A DNA stretch of 64,000 bases, taken from the NCBI RefSeq assembly GCF_024763615.1, contig NC_077222.1:47864001-47928000 (forward strand), in the 5' to 3' direction. The position numbers and the translations under genes were made by a program. The notes under the pieces were generated by a model. That model did not search any database and had not been told where the DNA came from. It saw only the letters and a list, made by a program, of their open reading frames with translations. Each line of letters opens with the position of its first letter. The stretch's first letter is position 1. Of this stretch, positions 1 through 11,200 are shown piece by piece. Origin of the DNA: Phlebotomus papatasi. Its lineage: Eukaryota > Arthropoda > Insecta > Diptera > Psychodidae.

Positions 1-340
1 TGAGCATTTCGTAAGTCTGCCATAGGATTTCATAAACATTTACGAATAATTTTACAAAATATTTTTTTTCTGTGTTGTAGGAGTGTTATTTATTAAGAAA
101 CATGTGTTTAAGTACGTCTGTGACCAACTACTACTACCCTTATCGGATAACCGGAAAAACTCCGAATCACACTGAATACAAACCGTATTATGACAAATAT
201 TAAATTTCAAAATAAGTAAAGGGTTCTCACTTAAAAGTAAAGGGTTCTCATTTAAGAAGTAGGGGAAAATGCCCATACTTCGTACGATCCCCAAGTTTCG
301 TAACTAAATTTTTCCAATGTTTCTGAATAAATGTGACATT

Positions 341-519
341 TGCAGTATTTATGTATAAATATCGTTCGAGTTGGTCACAATCCAAATTTGTAATGAAGGA
401 ATCGTACCTTTATAAGCTGGATTTAGGCTTATCATTGGCTCAGCTTATAGAGGTGCGATTTCTCCATTACAAATTTGGATTGTGGCAAACTCGAACGATA
501 TTTATACATAAATAATGCA
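341..519. mobile_element. Foldback element with ~80-bp arms
   Basis: The arm 341-420 is repeated in inverted orientation at about 440-519 with roughly 90% identity. Both contain ATGTATAAATATCGTTCGAG and CAATCCAAATTTGTAATG. The loop is only about 20 bp. No coding capacity; a MITE or foldback element. Confidence 0.85.
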
Positions 520-570
520 AAATTTCGTTTAATAATTCTAAAACTGTATGTAACATATTATCTCGAAAAT

Positions 571-800
571 CCGTGAAAAATTTCGCGGCGCGTAAAAATT
601 CACGAAAAATTTCGCTACCCGTGAAAATCCGCGAAAAATTTCGCCGACCCGTGAAAATCCGTGAAAAATTTCGCGGCGCGTAAAAATTCACGAAAAATGT
701 CGCTACCCGTGAAAATCCTCGAAAAATTTCGCGACCCGTGAAAATCCAAGAAAAATTCCCAACCCGCGAAAATCCAAGAAAAATTTCGCGACCCGTTAAT
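571..800. repeat. ~30-bp minisatellite, 7-8 copies
   Basis: The units follow the pattern CCCGTGAAAATCC-GCGAAAAATTTCGC with substitutions such as GCGCGTAAAAATTCAC. The array gives an apparent minus-strand open frame with repeated FSRIFTG-like peptides, which is a by-product of the repeat and not a gene. Confidence 0.85.
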
Positions 801-967
801 GTATAATACAGCGATGGCAAGAATAATAGGACCATCTCTGATAAATCTACTTTTTAACTCTTGTAATTTTCTATTCCAATGCGTTAAAATAATTTTGATG
901 TAGAAATGTTCAAATGATATCCATACGTCGAATAAGTGTTATTTTGTTAAGGCCTCTTTGTTAAGTT

Positions 968-1108
968 AAGGCCTCTACACATTGAGAGCAATTTTCGTAA
1001 AAATTGCTTTTTTGACAGAATTTTGACGTTTCTATCTACAGTCGTGCAGACAATATTCTTCAAAAATACAATTTTCGACGAAAACTGCTCCCAATGTGTA
1101 GAGGCCTT
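968..1108. mobile_element. MITE, family AAGGCCTCTACACA
   Basis: The inverted ends are AAGGCCTCTACACATTG and its complement. Subterminal GAGCAATTTTCG and CGAAAACTGCTC are also inverted. Relatives lie at 7416-7785 and 55984-56264, and a one-sided remnant (AGAGCAATTTTCTTCAAAAA on the minus strand) near 42930-43040. Confidence 0.85.
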
Positions 1109-1444
1109 TAGAGATCTCTATTTTGACATAATAGTACGTGAACAGTGATTCGGACAATAAAATAGGACCACTGTAATAAACTCAAATTTATTTCAAGCAT
1201 TTAAAAAATAGCAAAATTTTTGTGTAATGTCAATAATTATTTAGCGGCTTGACAATTAATTTTCGAAGTTTGGATAAAGAAAACTATGAAAAATTGGAGC
1301 AAATATAGAACTTTCTTGTTAGAGGCTCTATTAGGTTTTTGAGGCTACGAAAGCATATGGAATGATCGTGAATATCTTAAGCTGATTACATTAAATTACG
1401 AAAATCAATAATCCATAACACAATATAGTGTTTACGTAAACATA

Positions 1445-1593
1445 ATGGCCAGCGCACAATAATTTTTGTTTTGTAAGCATGTTTTTGACATTTCAATGAG
1501 TGTGAGTGAGACCTTGATCTAGTCATCTCCTTCACTCTTATAGGAAATTTTGAAAACATGTTTACTAACAAAATTTGTTGTGCACTGGGCATA
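1445..1593. mobile_element. Palindromic MITE, family CCCAACGCACAATAA, copy 1
   Basis: The ends are GGCCAGCGCACAATAA and TTGTTGTGCACTGGGC, flanked by TA. The interior has an inverted pair around the GAGTGAGTGAGAC/GATCTAGTCATCTC centre, so the whole unit can fold into one hairpin. Other copies are at 4886, 9970, 18922, 19072 and 19251. Confidence 0.9.
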
Positions 1594-2164
1594 AGACTCA
1601 GAATTTTGGTGGTCACCTAATACATATAATAATAATTTAAATATTTACTTTATGCTTTCTTTATCACAAAATTGTAGGAATATACCTCAACATTACTAAA
1701 TTAACACTTTAGAAAATTGTCATTTTCTTTCCTTAATTTTTTCCTACTTTTGAAATTATTTTAAATTAAGGATTTTATACCCAAAAATAGAAATGTATGA
1801 TAAAACATCCGAATGATTTATTAAATTTAATTTTCTACTAAATATTATTGAAAATTAAATAATTTTAAGTGCAATATACCATTACCGATTTATAAATTCT
1901 CAAACAAGTTTCTATAGATATATTTTTAAATTTACTCTATCTTTAATTTTATTAGAAACATTTCATTCAAAACTAATTAAAACCAAACTTATCTCCTTTA
2001 TACAAGTGGGACACAATCACACTGAATGCAAATCCGAGGAAAGTTCTCTACTGAATCTTTTTTTTTATCAAATAATTCTCTAATTTTTTCTTTTAGCTGC
2101 ACGAGCACCGGGAGCAACTCATTTAATGTGAAATGACTAAAATTGCTTTACGAAATTCAACTAC

Positions 2165-2292
2165 CTGCGACGCTAAGGAAAAATTTGGTCCTGGGGAACG
2201 TTTTTTGCTTGGCACGGGTGGGGCATTGTTTGCCGCTCCTCCTGAATTGGAGCCTTTTCTTTTTCGTCTCTTATTTGCCGGCCTTTGGGTGT
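2165..2292 (-). CDS. Chip: Chip exon: nuclear-localisation region, last exon in window
   Basis: The exon encodes DTQRPANKRRKRKGSNSG, then GAANNAPPVPSKKRSPG and PNFSLASQ. The KRRKRK cluster matches the nuclear-localisation signal of the family, and the NFSLASQ end is where LDB proteins continue into DVMVVGEP and the LIM-interaction domain. The donor CAG/GTAGTT is weak. If it is not spliced, the frame runs 13 more codons to a TAA at 2123-2125, which would give a protein without the LIM-interaction domain. No exon encoding DVMVVGEP was found between 2164 and 1. Confidence 0.92.
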
Positions 2293-5200
2293 CTGCAATG
2301 AGAGAAAAGAGAAAAGAACCACATAGAGTGTATTAATTGTGTAGAATTTTGCAAACAAATATATTTTCTAAACTTAAAAAAAAACTATCAAAAAAACTAC
2401 AATGAAATTGACTGTGCTTATTCTTTCTACGAAATTATTTTTTATCAAACTCAAATTTTCTTTTTTTTTTCTTTCACTGAATGTGATTATTTTTTGCAAT
2501 TAACTAAGCAAAGGTATAATTTGTTTTCTGCATGTGATTTAATTAGAAGATAAAATTTTGCGATGATTTCAGACGATCATCCTTTTATTTTCTTTCATTC
2601 TTGGCTCAACATCTCAATTGACTAACCTTTTTTGCCGGTCTGATTTGGAAGTTTTTCTATAAATAAGAAAAGAAAAAGGAAAAGTCATGATATGTCTTTT
2701 CATAACAAAATTAATTAATGATCGTCTGAAGTCTGTCTTTTTTATATTTCTTTCTTTTTTTTTCAAACATTCTCTGATCAAATACTTCAATATAATATCA
2801 TTGTATCTTTTTGCTCAAACATTAATTCAACTCTTCAATATTTTTTTTTCTAAAGAAATAGAAAAACAACAAAACAAAATTTTCTATTTGTATAGCAATT
2901 ATACCTTATTGCGCAAAACTTTTTTCTACTTTTGCTATTAACTTCCTTTTTTTTGTTCAAGGAAAGTTTTTTCACCCTCTTTCTCTCTCTCTCTTACTCT
3001 TTTCAAAGAAAGAAACTTGAGAGTGGGTTACTATATTTTTCTTTGACATGGCTCATGCTTTTCTTTCTCTCTTATGGATTTTTCCTTTTATTCTTTTTTT
3101 TTCTTTTTTTTTTGGCATGAAACATAAAAAGTACCTCTCTTACCCGGCGGTGCAACCATTCGCTGCCACTTCTGAAATAACGTTGTCTTCAAGCAATCCC
3201 GCGGACTAAGCGCATATGCTTTGTGGCGCGACATCAGCTCTTGCATTGGTTCCAGGATAACACATAACTGTTTATAGTGTAGTCCAGAATGCCCAGGAAA
3301 GAGGTAGTAGTTTTTTGGGGTGAAATTTTTGTGTTGTCGCCAACATGAAATAGAAGAAAAACAGAGAACAGGGATAATATTGATTTCCACGCTTGGGAGG
3401 AAAATCATCCCAGACAAAAAAAAGCATTGCAAAATAAAAAAAGAAACATGGCTAGTATCCAGGAAGAAATTCACACAGAATTTACCCAAACAATTATCCA
3501 AGGGCCATTTAACCCCTTTCTCTCTTATCACAAAACTCAATAAAAAAATATAAGAAAAAATAAATAAATTGGGCTTTTGTGTGAATTGTCTTCATGTGGA
3601 GCCAGCAGCAAAATATCACCACTCACGCGTAGATAGTTAAGTGTTGAATTTGTGATCCCCTGTCGTGTGATATTCTTTGTCAATTGCTCTAAAAGTCCAG
3701 GATCTGGTTGAGGTGAATGTGTATGCATCCCGACGACGGTGCGTGGTATAAGTTCTTTGTGTGCCCGCACAGCCATATGCCACGATTTAATTCTCATGTA
3801 GTCATCGTACATGAATTCCAATATCAGTCGCCCTTCGGTGCAAACCTACATGGCACGTCAACAATTTTTTTTTTTCGTTTTTGTTTTCCATCCAGGAAAC
3901 ACATCCACAGCACAAACAGTAAGATAAAAAGGGAAAATAAAAATTAATTAGAGGACAAGAGTCAAAAATTGCAATTCCTTGGCTCATAATAGAAAATACT
4001 AACAATCTGCTGAGCTACCTTGGTAAACATGGGCTTCCCATGGTGCGTCACCATCGTACATTGTTCACAGTCTAATGTTATTGATGTATTGTGGAAGGAC
4101 TCTTTTGTATGTTTCATATGGAAGTAGAGTTCTGTGACACCACCTTCAAATATACTTCGAAAGTACCGTGGTATCAGCGTTCGTCCTATTGCTGTTTTAA
4201 CAACAACAAAAAAAAACACACGAAAAAAAAGAAAGGCAATTAGCATTAAACATATTCTCCAAAGTATCCAAATGCAATTGTGAGAAAAAAAATATTGTTG
4301 GTCGAAGAAAATTACACACTTAGAAAAAAAACTATAGTAATTGTTGAGGGAAAACTGAAAATGTGTCAAAAAGGTAATCATTATTCATCAAGTGGAAGAG
4401 AAGAAGTATAAAAACATTCTCTATCATTAATCTCTCTTTCTCTCTCTCCTCTTCACATGTGAACTTTGACATAAGTTGTTTAGAACTATGTGCAGAAGCA
4501 GGTCACATAGAATAATATTCTGGCCAAAATCTCTCACAAAACAATCTCATTGTCTTTCCTCACACCCTCTTTGTCGCAAGCACCACATCACATAAAACAA
4601 GATTGCTATTTGTAACACAGTCTTCTCTTAGTAATTTGTTTCTCTCCACTTTTTCCTATTACCTCTTCAACTCTCAAGCCCTAGAAAATCCAACTATATA
4701 TCTTTTATTCTTCCACATTCACTGTCCCTGCAACTAACCTGATGTCAAGTGAAAATAGTAATAATAGAAACGAAGAGGAAATACATAAAAGAATTAACGC
4801 ACAGATCGAACATGGATCAACAAAGTGACACATCAATAAATTAAAAGAAAAGAACAACAATCTTTTGAAATAAACATTGTATATAATGCCCAGCGCACAA
4901 TAACTTTTGTTTTGTAAATATGTTTTTGAAATTTCAATGAGAGTGAATAAGATATAGATCTAGTCATCTCGCTCTCTCTTATAGGAAATTTTGAAAACAT
5001 GTTTACAAACAAAAGTTATTGTGCGTTGGTCATAAAGATTAAATAAACAGATCCTTATTATACTTGTAATTTAAATCTTAAACCGAAAGAAAACTAATTA
5101 CAAAATAATAAAAATATAGGGTCGAATGAACACCTCTTCGACAGGAAACCCCTATTGACACTTTTGTCAAAATGTTGAAATTTATTTAACCCTTTAAGGA

Positions 5201-8200
5201 CGATTGGAACACCGGTGTCCCATAAAGAAAATAATTTTTCATGACTACCTAAAATTATTTTTTTTCTTATGTCTGTACATAATTGTAAAGTTGAAGGTTA
5301 CAGGAATCTAGATTATTTTTTGCAAGTCTCTAGCTATTTGCTATGTAGTAAATATTTAAGCTTAAAAATGGCTAATTTTTAATTTCTCAAATTCATAATT
5401 GATTTTATTTATTTTTTATATTTCCAATTTTTTTTAGTAAAATCCTTTTGGAAATAAAAACTACAATACTCATACATAATATTTTTCATTAAAGCGAAAA
5501 ATATCATTCATTGGTATTGTCAGAAAAATTACTTAAATTTTTGGGCTATTTTTGTCCCTATCGCTCGTAAAAGCACAAAATACACCGAATCAGACCCTGT
5601 TGGACTTTCCAAGGTTAGATGTAAGACTTATCATTGATTATGTTCCTCATTTTAATTTTTATTGTTGATTTTCAATCCGTAAAAAGTGTCTCGTCGTTAA
5701 AGGGTTAAATGTGTAAATTTTGTACAAAAAAAAAATGTTTGTATGAGGCTGATAAATATTTCAATGAATAGGAAGGGAAGTATATATTTAGAATAAAGAG
5801 TGGTTTCCTCAATATTCCTTCGCAGGAAAACTACAAGATACCACTATCTAATACAATATGTGGCTAATTCTGCCCCGGTCTCCCCTACATTAAAAGTGTT
5901 TTCGCCTCATTTATCGGTTAACAACCGATTTGAACGGATTTAGAAATCGGTTCGGATAAAAATTACTTATCACTACTTACTTACTTAACCAGTACACTAC
6001 TGGATCATAACCAATTTGAATTGGTTCACACTTATCAGAACTTCCAAGACCTTGCTAACGAGCCCAAATATTACCTCATTCAGTTAATACGCTCTCTGGA
6101 GCTTTTTAACATTTGATCTTTAAAAACCGTTGAATATGAGTAATCTCTAGCATATCCAAAACTAAAAAAATACTTTGTGTCTAAAAAAATAAATGTGTCT
6201 TTATTAGATAGGATTTCAATAGTTGTAAATTTTAAATTAAAATTGCATAAAACTCTGAAAAAGGTCAACTCTAAAAATGTTCCTATTTGCTTTACTTTCG
6301 AAAATAAAGATTTTTAGGACGAAAAATACGTATTTAGGAATAGTCCTGTGTATTTTCAGATAGTCAATACTCAAGAGAAACTAATGATAATGAAATATAT
6401 TTTATTTGAATATGGTTTATATTCGTTTAGCAAATGGGTATTGAAAAGGGATGGCAAAGCTTGCCAGGCTTTGCAAAATGCTCGAACTCGTGACTTAGAT
6501 GCTATATCTCAAAAGTACTTTAGCATCATTTACCGTTTACCGGTTCCCAACCGATTTGAACTGATTCATATATCTCTAAAAAGATTCCCCAACATAGCTT
6601 TAAAAGTAATAGAATTGATTTTCAGATAAAAATTATTTATCGGTTATGAACCGGTTCATTACCGATTCAAAACCGATTGGAACCGGTTCAGTTTTATAGG
6701 AAATTCCAAGACCTTTCCAACGAGCCCAAACATGACCCCATTCGCTTGATAAATGCGCTCTCTAGTGTCTTTTTAACCTTTGTCCTTGAAAAATCGTTAT
6801 TAGGAATGATTCAACGGTATTTTCGTATATGGACAAAATGTCCGCCATGGTAATCTCTACAACAAAAAACATGGTTTTGGTGGGGAAGGGGAGGGGTGGG
6901 GGAAAAGTGGGAGGCATGTTAACGATCCTTGGGTCAACTTATGGGAGTGTCCCTCGAAGGTCCCAAGTCGCTATCTATAACCGTTTGGCCTCTAGAGCTG
7001 GCGACAGTCGGACGGACAGTCAGACAGACGAACAGACGGACAAACAGCGTGACGACATTTCTCAGAAATAGTCTGAAACGTGAAGATTTGTTGAGAAAGT
7101 GGTCTCCGGTGGAAAGGTGGAAGGTGGAAATTTTGGGGGGTGAAAAAATCGAATGATTATTTAAACTGCTCTCTCCGTAGAGTTCGAGCAGTAAAAAATT
7201 CAGCTGCGTGAAATTTTTCCACCATCTTCTGAGATTCCTTGTAAAAATCTTTAGTTTTTTTTTATATTAATATTAATTTATGTATCTGCTATAAATAAAA
7301 CAAATACCTACATAAAAAAATTAAATCCAATTTTAATGTATTATTCACTAGAAATTAATATTTCATCCCATAAAATATTTTGATTCCATCGTATTTTCTT
7401 ACTGGCAAGATCTTTAATGGTGTCTACACACTAGAAGCAATTTTCGTTAAAAATTGCCCTTTTTAAAATAGGGAAAGTTTTCTTTCAAAAGGCATTTTTA
7501 AAGAAATTGTTCCTACACTGAGAGAAATCCGAAAAAGTTAAAATAACATTCCGGAAATGTTAATTTTTACCCTGCAATATTGATCCAAATTGGTGTAAAT
7601 ATTACCCTTTTCAGGTGTATTAGGGGTTAAAGTTACCCTTTCTCATGTTAATTGTAGCCTTAAAAAGGTGTAAATATAACATTAAAAAATGTTGATATAT
7701 TTTTACACCTAAAAAGCGTTAAAGTTATGAGGAAAAAAGGTTAATTGCACCCTCTTTTTTTCTCAGTGTAGTGTGTAGAGGCCTTAAGCAAAGACAATCA
7801 GAAAATGATAATAGTATTTAATTATTATGTGAATTATGCTCACATATTATATGAATTTTTTCCAATATTTTGTTTTTTTTTATTTAATATCGTTTGTTCT
7901 TTTAAATACCAATATTTTCCGTACGAAAAGTCTTAAACTCACTCACTATAAAGTAACATTCAGAGATCAAATACTATTCTTCTTTAAACAATTTTTTTTT
8001 CTTGCAAAATATGCCATTAAAACACTAAAGGAACTCCCTACTATTTCACCCGTGTTTCTTCTTCGACTCTATCACCTTCTATACACAATTCCATCCTTTA
8101 TTCTTTCTCATTTGCTGAAAATCGTGCAAAATACTCCCATCAGATAGATTTCACCTTGTTCTACCCAAGCGTGATATAACAGAAGGAGTAAATTCCAGAA

Positions 8201-11200
8201 CCTTCACTTCTCTTACATCCTACTTTGCACCAAAACTATCTATGCAACAGTATAGTTTAGCAATAAATATATTGGACAGAAGAGAGTACAGATGAGAGGA
8301 TGGGTAGAAAAAGTTCTTCGAAAGAAGAAAAGACTTTAGCTTGTAGCATTTCCCATTCCTTCAACAAAAAAAAAAAAAGAATCTGGGTGTTATACTTGAG
8401 GGGGTGAAAATATCCCATAGAGATTCTCTGTTGCTCTCCTTTCTTGCTGGTCTGCCTTTGGTTAATGTGGCGTGACATTATTATAATCTTGGCACATCTT
8501 TACTCCTATTTAGCGAGCATCCCAGCACAAAAACGCTCTCTTATACAATCTATATAGCAATATCCATAACACAATATTTTGGATGCACGATGAGCTTTCG
8601 CACCATATCACAATTATATATATGGGTCTGGGGTATAAGGAGACACGATAAATTTACGCTTTGTTACCCTCGGACACATTCTCAGTTTTCCAAGATATTG
8701 TATTCACACGAGCAATAAAGAGAATCTAACGCACCATTTAGGTGTCAAAAAGATAGAAACAAGGCAACATTAAATGAAATGAACTTACTATATCTCTTCG
8801 GTCCATCCTCCAGGCAGAATGTCAACGTAAGCGTTGCATCATCCTCAAAAAATTCCGTGGCAAAGGAATCCCACCAGCAATTATCACTTTCCTGCGGGAA
8901 AAAACACATACACAAAAATGAAAAAAAAACAAAGAAAAAAAGAATCAGTGATAAGACATAATTTATTGTTAACACTCTTTTTTGGACAAAATATTGCTGC
9001 AATTTTCCTTACCTCTGTTCTCTGCTGTAACCTCTTATTCAGTTCATGCACCCGATACTCAGTCTGACTGAAATATGATGTATGTCTTCTAGGTACACTT
9101 AAGGCTCTGCAAAAGAGAAGTAAATAAAAAAAAATACTTTTAGAAACTTCTAATCTCAGTTTATAGAAGAAAAATATATATATATATATAAGGATCAAAA
9201 GTCTAATCCTTTGTCTTGAAAATAAATTGGACTTCCCAAAGAAAATGTTATAGGAAATTTCAACATCAAAAATATGCCTTCTTGAAAATTCTGAACAACA
9301 ATAGCAGTTCCCCTTTAATACATTGGTGACCTCCTTCAACCCTCCATCAGTCCCTTTTTCAACCTTCTCCCCCCCATCTTTTATCCACCCTCTTTCAACA
9401 TCATCGAAAGCTCCGCATAAAGCAAGCAGAACGCAAAAAAGCATTCGACCACTACGTTTATCTCATTCTACCATTTACTACACCACCCACTTTTGCACAC
9501 ATTCATACATCAACCCCTATTCACCACCTCACAATATTTCTGTTTGCCGCACTACATTACCGCGGAATTTTATCAGAGTTGAACATCAACCAAATTATAG
9601 AGAAAATTTTATTTAAATCAGCATTATTTTATCATAAATATAAAACAAATTAAAAGTTTAATTACTATTGAAGTAGAGAATAATATAAAAAAAACATAAC
9701 TTTATTTTAATATTATTCGAATTCAGTTTTTGATAGTTTATTTATTTAAATAAACAGTAAATCAAATAGACCAGGAACAGGAGGATATTCATTTCGCCTA
9801 TTTATTTCATCATTATATTCTGTTTTATGATAAAGTGGTTTAATTTCTTAGATTCGATTAATTTATTTTTAGGATTGTGCCCTAGGTAAGCCCTAGAACT
9901 ACAGAGATGTTCACAGCAAATCAAATGTCGATCATCCTAGATTCAAAAAAAAAAAAAAAAAAAAAAACAATGCCCAACGCACAATAAATTTTGTTTGTAA
10001 ACATGTTTTCAAAATTTCCTATGAGAGAGAGCGAGATGACTATATCTCGGTTTCATTCGCTCTCATTGAAATGTGAAAAATATGTTTACAAACAAAAGTT
10101 ACTGTGCGTTAGACATAATAATAAATAATTCTGATGACCCAAACATTTATAGTATAGAATTAATGTTAAACAGTTTTTAAACCTAAGTTCTATCCTATTT
10201 TAGCTCTTCTATTTTTTAACAACAATTATTTTTGAAAACTGTTTTACTTAGGATTACTTAAAATTATATATTAAAGGGCAATTGTTCTACAAGATGTTGA
10301 AACATTCCTTTAATTTCTTATTGTTGAGAAATTGCAGACCTTCCGGAAATAGGCAAAATCTCTAGTCTGAATTAGTTTCTTCTTACATCTAAGCATTCCC
10401 TAACCAGATATAGTCCTATTACTTTGGGTTTTGTTTACAAGTGTGTTTTTCATTCATGTGGATAGAGGCGCTAGTGTCTTTATCTTCGGCTAGCTGAAAA
10501 TATATACAGTAGAGTTCCTCAAATTTGATCATTTGGGGGGTATAGATGACATTTCTCACTCCTCAAATTTAAACAATACTTTCAAAAACGTAACGGGATT
10601 CATGTAAAATTCACTTAACATAAATTTACGAAAATAACTTCAGCGAATTTTATCAATTGAATTTGTTGTTAAATAGGTGGAATTTGTTGAGGAAATTAAT
10701 ATAATACGACAATATTGAGATAACACCAGAGAAAAATAGTTTTAATACAGACTCCATGCAAAATTTCTTTTACTTAACCTCATATTTTACATTTTAAATG
10801 CAACCGTCGTTCAAATTTGAGAAACTCGACTGTATACATATACAAAGATCTAAGAAAACTTTCCTAGAATTTTTAGGTTGAAAACAAAAAAGCCTTTTTC
10901 GTAACTAGGGGGAAGTGGGGTACCTTTGAAATTGGAATTTTTCACCTATTTTTAAATAAAATTGAACCTTATTGTGATATAATTTAGCTGCACAAACAGA
11001 TTGAGAATCTAAAATATATCCCGATTAGTCTCAATTTTATTTAAAAATAGATGAAAAATCCCAATTTCAAAGGTGCCCTACTTCTACTTCCCCCTGTGCA
11101 TGTTTCAGCACTAATCTACCACTCCCGGGGCTTTGCTCACACTACCGGAAACGGCGCGGACAGTAGGTGGCGGATCACTGAACGACCCATGTAGGATTCT

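Larger units (their letters stand above)
1..2164 (-). other. Chip intron (left part), repeat-rich
   Basis: This is intron sequence downstream of the nuclear-localisation exon. It contains a foldback element (341-519), a minisatellite (571-800) and two MITEs (968-1108, 1445-1593). Near 214-256 a 20-bp unit containing AAGTAAAGGGTTCTCA occurs twice in tandem. At 262-300 is a partial copy of the TA element seen complete at 25118-25239. The remainder is plain A+T-rich DNA. Confidence 0.7.
4192..8788 (-). other. Chip intron, 4.6 kb, repeat-rich
   Basis: This intron splits the dimerisation-domain coding sequence. It holds MITEs at 4886-5034, 5190-5704, 5709-5885 and 7416-7785 and a diffuse repeat at 5890-7195. 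The segments 4192-4885 and 7790-8788 are CT-rich or A+T-rich with no recognisable gene or element. Confidence 0.85.

Noticed and set aside
571..800. CRISPR array
   Set aside because: The repeats are contiguous with no unique spacers, and the DNA is eukaryotic with spliced genes.
2090..2130. Acceptor-like TTTTCTTTTAG on the plus strand as evidence for a plus-strand exon
   Set aside because: No open frame or donor follows; a chance pyrimidine run within the Chip intron.
3088..4381. Separate minus-strand ORFs at 3088-3540, 3537-3821 and 3962-4381 as independent proteins
   Set aside because: Each contains one Chip exon plus read-through into introns; they are parts of one spliced gene.
9323..9616. 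97-codon plus-strand frame rich in Ser/Thr/His/Pro
   Set aside because: Pyrimidine-rich DNA just upstream of a Chip acceptor; no gene features.
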